A DNA stretch of 64,000 nt. Origin: Oxyruncus cristatus. Its lineage: Eukaryota > Chordata > Aves > Passeriformes > Cotingidae. This document shows, piece by piece, positions 49,300-60,071 of this stretch. Position numbers and translations under genes: made by a program. A model generated the notes under the pieces. It saw nothing but the letters and a program-made list of their open reading frames with translations. It was not told the DNA's origin and ran no database searches. The DNA is taken from NCBI GenBank assembly GCA_013399855.1, contig VXAY01002920.1:231192-295191 (forward strand). Reading direction: 5' to 3'. Position 1 is the first letter of the stretch. Every line of letters starts with the position of its first letter.

Positions 49300-50740
49300 C
49301 CTGTGTGAGATGCGTCCCAGAGTCTTGAGGGAGTTGGCGGACGGAGCTGCCAAGCCACGCTCCAGGTTGTTGGAAAAGCCGGGGCAGGTGAAGTCCCAAG
49401 TGACTGGGAAAAGGGAAACGTTGTTCCCGTGTTTAAAGAGGGTGGAAAGGAGGAGCCTGGGAGCTGCCATCCCGTCAGCCTCTGTACCTGGGAAGGTCAT
49501 GGAACAGACCCACCTCTGCTGAGGCACAGGGAGGACAGGGAGGGCATTCGGTACAGCCAGCACGGCTTCACCAGGGGCAGGTCCTGCCTGACCATCCCAG
49601 TGGCCTTCTGTGGTGGAGTGACTCCATCAGTGGACAAGGGAGGGGCCATGGATGACATTTATATGGATTATAAAGTCATCGATCTGGATTGCTGTAAAGC
49701 CTTGGCCACGGCCCCCCCAACATCCTTCTCTCTGCATTGGGGACAGATGGATCCAGTGGGGGGACTGTCAGATGGATAAGGAAGTGTTTGGATGGTCACA
49801 TCCAGAGGGTCGTGGTCAATGGCTCAGGGTCCCAATGCACCCCAGCGGCCAGTGATGCCCTCAGGGTCTGTACTGGGACCAGTGTTATTGAATACCTGCA
49901 TTAATGACACAGAGGTCGGGGCACCCTCAGTGAATCTGCAGGTGACCCCGAGCTGAGGGTGCAGTGACACACCTGGAGGACGGGGCCATCCAGAGGGAGC
50001 TGGACGGGCTCCAGAAGTGGCCCTCGGGAATCTGAGGTTTAACGAGGCCGAGGGCTGGTGCCACACCTGGGTCGGGGCATCCCCGGCATCAATCCAGGCT
50101 GGGCAGGAGCAGACGGAGCAGCCCTGGCAGAAGGGCCTGGGGGTGCTGGTGGGGGACAGGCTGGACATGGCCCAGCCCAGCCCCCCCCGTGCCCTGGGCT
50201 GGTCCCCCAGCGTGGGCAGCAGGGCAGGGGGGATTCTGCCCCTCTGCCCCTCAGGGGAGACCCCCCTGCAGAGCTGCTCCAGCCCTGGGAACGGCACAGG
50301 GAGGACATGGAGCTGCTGGAGAGAGTCCAGAGGAGGCCCCAAGACGGTCAGAGGGCTGGAGCAGCTCTGCTGGGAGGAAAGGCTGGGAGAGCTGGGGTTG
50401 TTCAGCCTGGAGAGGAGAAGCTTTGGGGTGAGCTGACTGGGGCCTTCCAGGGCCTGGAGGAGGTACAAGGAAGATGGGGAGAGACCATTTTTAAGGGTCT
50501 GCAGTGACAGGACAAGGGGGAATGGCTTCCCACTGCCAGAGGGCAGGGTTAGATGGGATATTGGGAAGGAATTCTTGGCTGTGAGGGTGGGGAGGCTCTG
50601 GCACAGGTTGCCCAGAGAAGCTGTGGCTGCCCCATCCCTGGAAGTGTCCAAGGCCAGGTTGGACGGGGCTTGGAGCAACCTGGCAGGGGGTGGAATGAGA
50701 TGATCCTCAAGGTGCCTTCCAACCTAAACCAATCCCTGAT
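49300..50740 (+). mobile_element. CR1 LINE copy B, upstream of PFKL
   Basis: About 1.4 kb of forward CR1 covering much of the reverse transcriptase region in broken frames. Recognisable pieces are 'PGKVMEQ', 'SQHGFTRGRSCLT', 'SVDKGGAMDDIYMDY' and 'KGLGVLVGDRLDM', followed by the 3' UTR and a degraded tail ('accaatccctgattccatc'). It begins within 300 bases of the PFKL start codon. Compared with a normal CR1 the frame has several shifts and deletions, shared with copy A. Confidence 0.92.
49601..50683 (+). repeat. Inverted-repeat arm B (pairs with 41163-42246)
   Basis: 1083 bases, over 99% identical to the reverse complement of 41163-42246. The arms enclose a 7.35-kb spacer that contains all of PFKL. 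CR1 sequence continues upstream of this arm (49300-49600) but not beyond arm A, and the tails beyond 50683 and 41163 differ strongly. Confidence 0.93.
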
Positions 50741-51448
50741 TCCATCACTCCATGCCATGCTGTAGCAGACTATGTGATGCTGTGCCAGGCTGTGCCCTGT
50801 TCTGCCAGCAGGACAAGCTGGAGCTTTTAATATAAATTTCATATTTTAGGAATTTTAATCAATAACTGTTTGAGGTGTAATTAGAAAATAAACATATGGA
50901 ACAAGCCCTCCCAGGGATTTCTCTTCCCACCCCTCAGCATAGGTCCCCTGAGTGTCACCCTCTTCCAGGGAGGGGGGTCCTGCTGCTGGATGCCAGCTCC
51001 AGGCCTTGTGGGTGCAGCCTGGTGCTGTGAGGCTGCTCCCTCCATCCCTCCCTCATTCCCTGGGAATGGTCCCCATCACTGTGTCTCCACTGGTCTCCCA
51101 GGGGAGCAGGATGGACCCTGCCGAGCCAAGGGATGGGGAAACTGAGGCAGGCACTGGCTGCTCGCCCAATTCCCTCTGTCCCGAGATGATCTTGGAGCCT
51201 CATCCCACATTCCGAGGCGCTGCAGGGCCCGGCATGTCCGGCAGGGAAGGGGTGCGGATGGCTCGGGTGAGGAAATGGGAGAGACCTGGCTGGAGTCCCG
51301 CTCTCCTCCTCCCGCAGCCCCACCTCCCCGGCCGGCTTAACATCCCATGGGCCAGCCTGGGGCCACCATTCCGTGCCCACCGCCGAACTCCCGGCCGGGC
51401 CAGCCGCGGGGTCACCGTCCCGTCCCCATCCCCGTGCCCGTCCCCGCG

Positions 51449-53201
51449 ATGCTGCGGCTGCTGCTGCTCTGCGGGGCCCTGGGCTGCGGGGCGGAGCAGG
51501 CGGGTAAGGCAGGGACACGGGGGCCGGAGAGCTCGGGCTTGGCGTGGGGGGACACGGGGGCTGGCAGGGGGTGGACACGGGGCTCGCGGGGGTGACGGGG
51601 TGGTGGGTGATGTCCCGCGTCTCCCGCAGCCCCGCTCATCTTCACCATGGTGCACTACACCCGCGTCTTCGAAGGCAATTCCCTCTTCTGGGGGAACGCC
51701 AGCCTGGACGGGCGGCTCAGCCACGTGCTGGAGGGGCTCAGTGTCACCCAGGTGCTGCCGCTGGAGCCTCCGGACGCCTGGGCCCGGCGGCAGAAGGACG
51801 TGAGCACCTACCTCATCTACTTCAGGGACCTGGTGAAGCTCTTCAACAGGGAGAGACCCATGAACTGTGAGTGGTGCCCGGGGGGCACTGGGACAGGGGA
51901 ACCCCCCCTGCTCTGCCAGGGCACGGGGATGGCTCTGCAGGGACAGGTGGGCAGAGGGGTGGCGACACGGCCATGTGCAAAACCCCTCTGGGGGAAAAGG
52001 GAGCCCTTCTGTGGCGCTGGGAATTTCTCATCCAGAGCCTGCCCTTGGAACGGAGTGATGTTCAACCTGCTGCTGCTCCTCGGGAAAAGGGCTGGGACTG
52101 CAGCTGGGGGGGGTGCTGAGGTGCAGGCATCCTGCCAGCATCCCAGCTGTAACCCACCTGCACCCTGCCTGCATCCCCTGCCTTCTTACTGCCTGCTTCT
52201 TGCCTTCATCCCACCTGCACCCTGTCTGCATCCTGCTTGCTTTCTGCCTACTCCCTGCCTGCTCTCTGCCTGCATCCCACAGCTTTCCGGTAGCCATGGG
52301 ATGCTGCCAGTGACGGGTTCGTGCTCCTGCACCTCTCCACAAGCCCAGTTCCCTCTGCTGCTCCTGCCCAGGCTGTGCTTCACCTTCCTTTCCTTCCTTA
52401 CCCTCAAACCTGTTCTTCCCTGGCTCCACATTTCTATACCTGCCCCCTGGGGAGCCCTGTGCCCCCGCGAGGGTCTGGCGTGACACCCCCATGCCCTGGT
52501 GTCCCTGTGCTCCCTGGGTGCATCCATCCAGGAGAGCAATGAGTGCCCCGAAACCCTCCTGTCTCCGTAAAACCGGAGCTGTGCTGTTGGGAGATAAGGG
52601 AGGGAAAATAATCCCGGCTGCTGGAAAAGACACCGAGGGGCAGCAAAGCCGTGGGTGGGTCGGCTGTTGCAGGGCTGAGGCCGTGTGAGCTCAGGTTTGG
52701 CTGGGACCTGGTGACCCCGTCTGTCCATCTGCCCCCACAGACACCCAGAGGCTCTGCTGCCGCCTCGGCTGCTGCCTCTTCCCCAACGGCACATCCCACA
52801 GCTTCTACGAGGTGACCCTCAACGGGACGGCCTTCCTGACCTTCCACGTCCCCAACGCCACGTGGCAGCGGCGCTGGCCCGGCCAGCACCAGGTGGCCGC
52901 CTTTGCCGAGACGGAGCTGATGAAATACCCTGTAACCACCCAGCACCTCCAGCACTTCCTCAACACCACCTGTGTCAGCATCCTGCAGGTTCAGAGTGCC
53001 AGGACAGGTCCGTGTTGGGGCTGGGACGGGGCTGGGGACGCAGTGGGGTGACCCCGGTCATCACCTCTGTCCCTCTTGGCTCTTGCAGGAAAACTCAGCA
53101 GCCGGTCGCGTGCTCCGCTGGTGCTGGGGCTGATCCTGGGGACCCTCTGCTTGCTGGGCATGGCCGTGGGGATCTTCTGGTGCACGGGAGGGAGCTGCTA
53201 A
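51449..53201 (+). CDS. PROCR: Endothelial protein C receptor-like (CD1/MHC-I-like lipid-binding receptor)
   Basis: In mammals EPCR presents protein C to thrombin-thrombomodulin on endothelium and holds a phospholipid in an MHC class I-like groove. Exons 51449-51503, 51630-51866, 52741-53007 and 53089-53201 give 672 nt in one frame (223 residues; human 238). Layout: signal peptide (MLRLLLLCGALGCG...), alpha1/alpha2-like domains without alpha3, a transmembrane helix ('LVLGLILGTLCLLGMAVGIF') and the tiny tail CTGGSC (human CTGGRRC). Family matches: 'GNASLDGRLSHVLEG', 'FLNTTCVSILQ' against human 'FLEDTCVQYVQ'. Five N-glycosylation sequons (NAS, NGT, NGT, NAT, NTT). The CFLGC segment of human EPCR reads CCRLGCC here, with two extra cysteines. 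Protein C binding is not shown by sequence. Confidence 0.93.
52130..52285 (+). repeat. Diverged CCTGCATCC-type tandem repeat in PROCR intron 2
   Basis: Words such as 'ctgcatccc', 'cacctgcaccctg', 'cctgcttctt' and 'ctgcctgct' recur at roughly 10-15-base steps. It is a degenerate simple array with no coding value. Confidence 0.6.
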
Positions 53202-53224
53202 CCGAGCTGGCAGCTGTCCTGCAT

Positions 53225-53500
53225 CACCCCATGGACACAGCGGATGGACCCATCACCACCCTGTGGAGGCAGAGGATGGACCCATCATCTCCCTGTGGAT
53301 CCATCATCCCCCTTTGGAGGCAGGGGACAGACCCATTGTCTCCCCATGGAGGAGGCAAGGGATGGATTCATCATCTTCCCATGGATCCAGCATCTCCGCA
53401 TGGATCCAGCATCACCCTGGAGAGGTAGGGGCTGGATCCATCATCCCACCCCATAGACACAGGGGTTGGATCCATCATCACTCTGTGAATCCATCGACCA
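53225..53500 (+). repeat. GGATCCATCATC minisatellite in PROCR 3' UTR
   Basis: Variants of 'ggatccatcatcnccctgtgga(ggcag)gg' repeat from just after the stop codon. Further 'ggatccatc' words occur at about 53893-53950, past the polyadenylation signal. Several reading frames stay open across the array, which explains spurious 70-110-aa frames there. Confidence 0.7.
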
Positions 53501-53818
53501 AGCTGCTCCCCCACAAGGGATGCACGTCACCAGTGCCACAGGCTTTGCTCCCAAGGGACACCAGTGGCTTCCCTGCCCTGTCCCAGCTCGACTGACCCCT
53601 CCAGCAGCCCCTGTCCCGGGGATGGTCCCCATGCTGGGCTGGCACAATGTACTGAGACTCCACAGAAACATGCTTGGCATGGATGGAAAAACTGGGAAGA
53701 GGGGGGTGGTGGGGAAAACAGCAGGAGAAACAGCCAAGGAATGGTTAAAAGGATGGAGTTAAACCCTCATCTATCCCTGTTCCAGAGGGGATGGAGGGAG
53801 GTTGTCATACCTTGTGTA

Positions 53819-53824
53819 ATAAAA
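53819..53824 (+). terminator. PROCR: PROCR polyadenylation signal
   Basis: AATAAA about 620 bases after the PROCR stop. A second hexamer at 54237-54242, in an AT-rich patch, could serve a longer isoform. Confidence 0.65.
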
Positions 53825-53829
53825 GCACC

Positions 53830-56800
53830 CATCAGCTCCCACCACACCTTTGGCTGCTCTCATTCCCCCCAGCAGCACCGACAGGGGCTGTGAATCCATC
53901 ATGGATCCATCACAGGCTGTGGATCCATTGCGGATCCATCAGGGGTCCATCACAGGTTGTGGCTGCCGGTGCCAGTCCCAGTGTCTGACCCTGGGCCATG
54001 CACTGAGTTTTCCAGGCCTCTGGAAAGAGGCTGTTGCTGTTTGCTGGAGGGGTTTGCAGCTCCTGAGCTCATTTCAACCTTCCCCCAGCTTTGGTTTGAC
54101 TCAGTTAAGTCATTTTCCCCCTGTTCTTCATTCCAAGGCCAAGCACGGACAGCTGTGAGGGCCAGTTTTCCTTTTCCACAGTCCAAGTCTCAGCTAAAAA
54201 CTCCTCTTTGACTGTTTAAACTTTGGTTGTATCAATAATAAATTCTTGGCTGCATTTCCCTTTCACCCAAAGGAAGATTTTGAGCTCTCCTGCTCATCTC
54301 CACCTCTCCAAGGACAGGAAGGGCTGGGGACGAGCCAGGAGCTGGCTGGGGACACTGACGGAGGGGACAGCACAGGGGAGAGGAGCTTTCCTGGATTAAC
54401 TTCCAGCTCTTTCCTTTCTAAACACCCTGTGACCAAGAAAGGGTGGGATGGGGGAAGACAGGAAAAGAGATGTGGGACAGAAGGGATGGGGAGATGACCC
54501 TGGGGGTTGTCCTCTAGCAGGGGTGGAGGAGGAGGTCACACAGGTCTCATCACCCTGGCCCACGGCCATCCCTGAAGCAGCCCCTGCCTCCCCAGGCTCC
54601 GGGAGCAGGGACTGGGGCGTTCCCCACCCTCTGGAGGCTCCGAGAGGCTGGAGAATCCAAAACAACAGGGCTGAGGCTCGTGAGCATCATTGCCCTTGGC
54701 AGGAGCTGTGCTGAGGGACAAGCACTGCCTGTCCCTGCCACAGGCATCCAGGGATGCTGAAGGTCACACATAGCAGGTTTGCTCGCCGTGGAGAGATAAA
54801 ATCCCTTCCAGACGGGAGAGATGGCCGCATTCCCAGCTCTGCTTTGGGTTTTGGACTTGGGGCATCTCTGTTGCCTGCATGTGTTGCACTGTGGTCCCCA
54901 AGAGCTGGAGGGATTCTCGTTCCCAGTCCCCCCTCCCGGAGCTGCAGCTCCTTGCTCCAGCTGGGATGGCAGAGGGTGGATCCTGTGGGATCCCCAGGGA
55001 TGCGATGGAGCAGTTGGACAGCTGGGATGGCACCCAGGACAGACCCGGGTTAGAGAAACCAGGGAGGTCTGGAACAGTAGGTCTTGTTTTGCTTTCTGCT
55101 TTTGAAGTGCGTCATCTTTTGGACAGGCGAGGAAGCCTCCATTTGGAGCAGCTCTGGAAAAGCCTCTTTCCTGCTCCCAGGCCCCCCGTGCGTGTCGGTC
55201 GCAGCAGGAGAGCACTCCAGGACGGAGCTGACTCCGCTGCTGGTCTGGAGTTCCCACAGGGGGATGGGGCAGCACCTGGCAGGGGGCGATCCCCAAAACT
55301 GCAGGACCTCAGGGAACAGCCTCACCTTGATCCCTGTCCATGGGCAATGCAACCAAACCTTCCACCCCCATCCCTTCCACCAGCACTGGTGTCCCACAGG
55401 GACATGGTGACCCACAGCAGAGGGCTTGTGGCAGCGCCCACTCGCAGCACACTGTAACTCTGCAATTTCTCTTCCTCATCCCAAACCCCCCAATTTGTAA
55501 CCCCAAACTTTCTCCTCCTCATCCCAAAATTTCTCTTCCTCATCCCAAAACCTGTAATTGCCTCATGGCGGGGCCAGCAAGGTTGTGGCAAGCTGGGGAT
55601 GTGTGACCTGGCTGCCCCAGAACTGGGAGCTGGGCTCCTGTTCCGTCACTTTTCCGACAGGGGTCAGCTCCCTGGCAGCTGGCAGCCACACGCATGGCCC
55701 ATCCTTTTCCAAATTTGGCTGTTCTTCCGCCCCGGATCCCAGCTCGGGGCAGGCGCCAGCGCGTCACCGCAGATCCCGTCAGCCGAAGGGGTTTTCCATT
55801 TGTTCCTTGGGGGGTTTTCGGGTCCTGGTTTGTTCTGCACACAAACCTCTGGCAGCTTTCACCATGCCCCGGAGTGAAGCATCCCGGTTTTCCGCAGGGA
55901 TCGCTGGGCAAGGCTTTGTTTTCCATGCATGACTTCCATAACTCCGCTATTGCTGCCTTGGATAAGGGCTCAGATAAGACCTTGATCCTTGATCCCTGCT
56001 CCAGTCAGAGCAGTGAGACCATGCCCATGTGCCAGGAAAGAGCTTTTCCCTTTATCCCTATCCCATGGGAAGGTCTCCCCCCACCCCCACACTCCTTTCT
56101 GGACATCAGCTCCCTCTGCAAGGCTGGCACCTCCACCCGTGTCCTTCAGGAGCCTCCGTGCCCCTGGGACAAAGGGCTGGATGGCTCCAGAAGCTGCTCA
56201 AACCTCCTGTGCCTGCTGGGGTGGGGAGGGGGAGAAAAGGGGGGCTGATGGAATCCATTTGGAAGGAGGAAGGGATTATCCCTGTGAACACCTCTTACGC
56301 ACTCGGAGCCTCCACTGGTGTCATTGTGGCTTTTCTGGACTAAACAAACCACGTCCTTCCAAATTCCCAGAGGTCACAGTGTCACAGCCCCAGATGTTTG
56401 AATTCCTAGCTTTGGGACACGCTTGTTAACCCCGGGAGCTGCACCGGGGTGAGGGGATCCACTTTTATTTGGGGGGGGATGAGGCTGTTTGGGATCTGCT
56501 TTCTAGCAGCCTCCTGCTCCCACATGGAAGCGAGCGGCTCCCTGGAAATACAGCAGAGGAAAGGGCTGTGCTGGCCAGTCCCTCCTGGCAGGGCCGATGG
56601 GTGCCCATCTCTGCCCTCTTCCCTTCCTGCTCGCCTCCCAGCTCAGCTGCAGGATGCAGGAGAAAGCTGGCCAGGAGCAGGGATCTGTGGGTGGCAGCCT
56701 CGATGAAGGCAGCGGGATCTCACCCTTCCCACCACACCTCTGCCCTGCCCCCACGGGCTGTCCTCTCCCTGGGCAATCCAGCGGCAGGGCAGATGGGATG

Positions 56801-58890
56801 GGGGCTGCTAGCTCGGGTTCCAGTGAGGAACCAAGGCCTCACCTTCCCTTCCCAGCTGGAGGCCCCCATGGCAAACCCAAGTGCCCTCAGAGCCCCCTCT
56901 CCCTCCTTCCCTCCCTGCCCAGGTCCGGAGCAGAAAGGGTCAGATACACATAAGGACTTAAAAATAACAAGATTTTCCTTTGGAAGAACCCAGGCCTTCT
57001 TGAGCTGTACTTTCAGAGAAATTCCCATAGGGAAATGGTTGTTTGGAACACTTTCAGCCCCTTCCCAGACTCGGGAAGCCTCTGTGTGGCTGAAGCCAAA
57101 TGGGAGTAAACTCCCACCCCTCAGGATCCCCACACCAAGGGCTGAAGCTCCTTGGAGCAACCCCAAAACCTCAGCACCTCGTCTGGGATAGGGAATGTGG
57201 CTTTAGGTGCAGCCAGACGTGCTGTGGAGGGAGAGGAGACATGGATAAGGCCGCAAGGAATGATGGAAAAGTGGATCTGAGCCTTGTTTTTGCCCTCATC
57301 GTCAACCTGCTACAGAATCCTCATCCCATCTGCTCCTTCTCCTTCCCTGGGATGGGAGGGATCTACCCAAAGGGTGGGAACCCAGCGCCGATGGAGGTGA
57401 TGACATCCAAAATCTAGCCGGTGATGAGGCCCTGGAGGTGATGAAAACCATTCCCTTCAGGAATAAACCAGGATCCCATTTCAGGCAGGCCTCCCCAAAG
57501 CAGCACGGGAACGCGTTCCAGAGACAAGTGTTTTCCCAGGAGAACTGAAAAACATGCCTCTATCTGAACCCTCGCAATCCTCACCTTTACAAGGACCTAG
57601 GGTAAAAGAGGACCAGGAAATTAGGGTTTATTTGGTCCAATTTGGGAACAGCGTTGCTTAGAAACGGTTGGAAAAATGGCTGGAAATGCAGGCTGTGCAT
57701 GATAGAATTCCCAGCTCAGAGATTCTCACTGTCCAGACCCTCGTTTGGTCCCTGACCAAGACAGGAACACCTAAACCCTCTGGGAAGCATTTGTATGGAT
57801 AAAGGATCCAGAAACCTGTGGAAATGTTTGAGCAAGCACTGCTGTTGCTGCCGGGAAAAAGCACAGAAGCCCTGGAAGCTTTCTCTGGAGGTGGGAAAGG
57901 CGGAGGACACCCCCCACAGCGGGAGGGAAAGGATGGAAGGAAGCAGGGTTGCCTGCTTGGAATTTGGGGCTTTTTTTCCTGTTTTCCTCCTCGCTGCTGT
58001 ACAATTCAGGGCTCTGCAGCCATTGTTGTGTTCCCTGAGGAGTCCAGCCCCTCAATGCCATAAAAACAAACCACAGGAAGGAAAGGGATTAGCAGGGAAA
58101 GGAAAAGCAGCAGCAGGAACAAGGAGCCAGGCCCAAAATAAACCCACTGGCTGCTGCTGGGGGTGCAGGTAGGAAAGGTTACACCTTCTCCTGGGGGAAA
58201 TTGGGACTTTGGAGTGAAGTCCCAGCTCTTTTGGGTTCGTTGCTACCGGTGAGTAATGGCAGCAGAGTTGCAAAGGACTGGGATAACAGGAATCAGCCCC
58301 GTGCACACGGATATGGGAAGAAATTTCTTTAAAATTGGAGGTTTCCTAGAAATCTGAACTGAGGGGGAGCAGAGACACAGCTGCCCTGCAGCACCTGGAA
58401 AAGGCTGGGCAGCAGTGGGCAGAGGGAGCAGCCTCATCTGGGAATAACAGCTTATCCTCAGGGATTTTGAGGAGGACTGACAGGGAGTCCAAGGGTTTGG
58501 CATCCCAGGCTCATCTCAGCTCCCCAGACCCCGCTGGGCTCTGCCAAGGCAAATGGACAAAGGATCCAACAGGAAAACTTCCCAGCGCCGCTGCTTCCGC
58601 TTGGCCAGCTCCCGCTGGGGCCGAGGGCTGGGTGGGACGGGGCTGGATCCGGGGCAGCAGGGACACAGGGGCTGGGCTGAGCTGTTCCCACCTCACCGAG
58701 CTCTTCCACCTTCCAGTAAGGAAAATAAACAACAAACCGAAAACAAAACGACCTGGAAGCTCCACCTGCTGCTCCCCAGCAAACAGTTCCATCTGGAAGC
58801 AAACCAGATCCCATGCACTTCCCGAAAAAGGGAATGGGGTGTAAAGCAGCAGCTGGGAGGATCCCCCTTTCCTGCCCCCAAGAGCACTGA
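53830..58890. other. Intergenic region between PROCR and DNAJB11
   Basis: About 5 kb with no recognised exon, RNA gene or conserved frame. It includes a small 'ctcatcccaaa' repeat at 55460-55555. It is GC-moderate with many short spurious frames on both strands. Confidence 0.5.
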
Positions 58891-58899
58891 GGGACGAGG

Positions 58900-59190
58900 A
58901 AGGAGGGTGGAGCCAGGTGGGGGTCGGGCTCTTCTCCTGCATAATACGCAACAGGAGAAGAGGAAACGGCCTCAAGTTGCTCCAGGGGAGGTTCGGATTG
59001 GATATGAGGGAAAATTCCTTCCCTAAGAGTGGCCAGACATGGAAACAGGCTGCCCAGGACAGTGGTGGAGTTCCTGCCCCTGGAAGGATTTAAAAGATGT
59101 GGCACTTGGGGCAGTGGTGGCCCAGGCAGTGCTGGGGGATGGTGGGCTTGGGGGGGGCTTTTCCAACCTCAGTGATTCCAGGATTTCTCT
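58900..59190 (+). mobile_element. CR1 3' fragment at the end of DNAJB11
   Basis: Forward CR1: 'gtggagccaggtgggggtcgg', 'aggaaacggcctcaagttgc', 'tccaggggaggttcggattgg', 'gtggtggagttcctgcccctgg' and 'cttttccaacctcagtgattcc'. It ends about 95 bases before the DNAJB11 polyadenylation signal, so it lies just past the transcript end. Confidence 0.88.
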
Positions 59191-59286
59191 TGCTGCCTCC
59201 AAGAGCGAAGCACAGGCCTGGCTGTCCCAGGGAAAGGGCTGTGGAAACACATCACCACAGAGGTTTTGCCATTCCAACTCACACAC

Positions 59287-59292
59287 TTTATT
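59287..59292 (-). terminator. DNAJB11: DNAJB11 polyadenylation signal
   Basis: AATAAA on the minus strand, 780 bases past the DNAJB11 stop codon, giving a 3' UTR of about 800 bases. No earlier canonical hexamer was seen on this strand. Confidence 0.65.
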
Positions 59293-60071
59293 TCTGTCAG
59301 CCTGTCCCGTCCTCACGGAGGACAGAGTGCAGGAGGGGGGAGCTTTTCCAGTAAATGCTGGTTACAGCAGGGGGGGAAAGAGGGAGAACTAAGGCCATGG
59401 AGGCATTCCCACATCCCACCATGACCCAGGAGTCTTTGCTAAGCTGGAGCAACTTCCAATTTCAAACCAAGCGGTGACTTTTGGGACAACAGGACTACTT
59501 GGTAGTTAAGAGAGTCCACAGAGGCCTTAAAAGACTATTCCCTCCTTTTCCAACCATTCCCAATCCATTCCCAACAGCACCAGTATTCCTGCCCCAAAAC
59601 CACAGACTCTGAACCAATACCACACCCCAGACTCGGAGAGGAAGGGCTGGCATTAAAAACACCACCCCAACCCCAAGCAACAATATTTTGGAAGAGATGG
59701 ACACAAACAATGTAAAAAGCAGGAGCAGCTCTGAAAATACGTTGAGATGGTCGAGAAAAGTCACATCAAAATATATTTAAAAACCAGAAATTCCAACCTG
59801 CATGGAATTTAAAACTCCCTTCCCCCCCCTCTGTTTTCCTGCTCAAGGAATATTGTTCCAGGACGTGGAACATGATAGGCAGCACCAGTTGTGTCCTGAA
59901 AAAGTATTTCCCCCAACTCTGAGCACTTCCATCATTTACAAATTAAAAATTAGCTAAACCTCAACCATCGCCCTCCCTCCCCTCCCCCTTTTCCATTCTT
60001 CAGTGGGCAGGAGAAAAGACCACAAACAAATCTGACTTGGCATTTCCAGGCAAGTCCAGTTTTCCCAGCCA

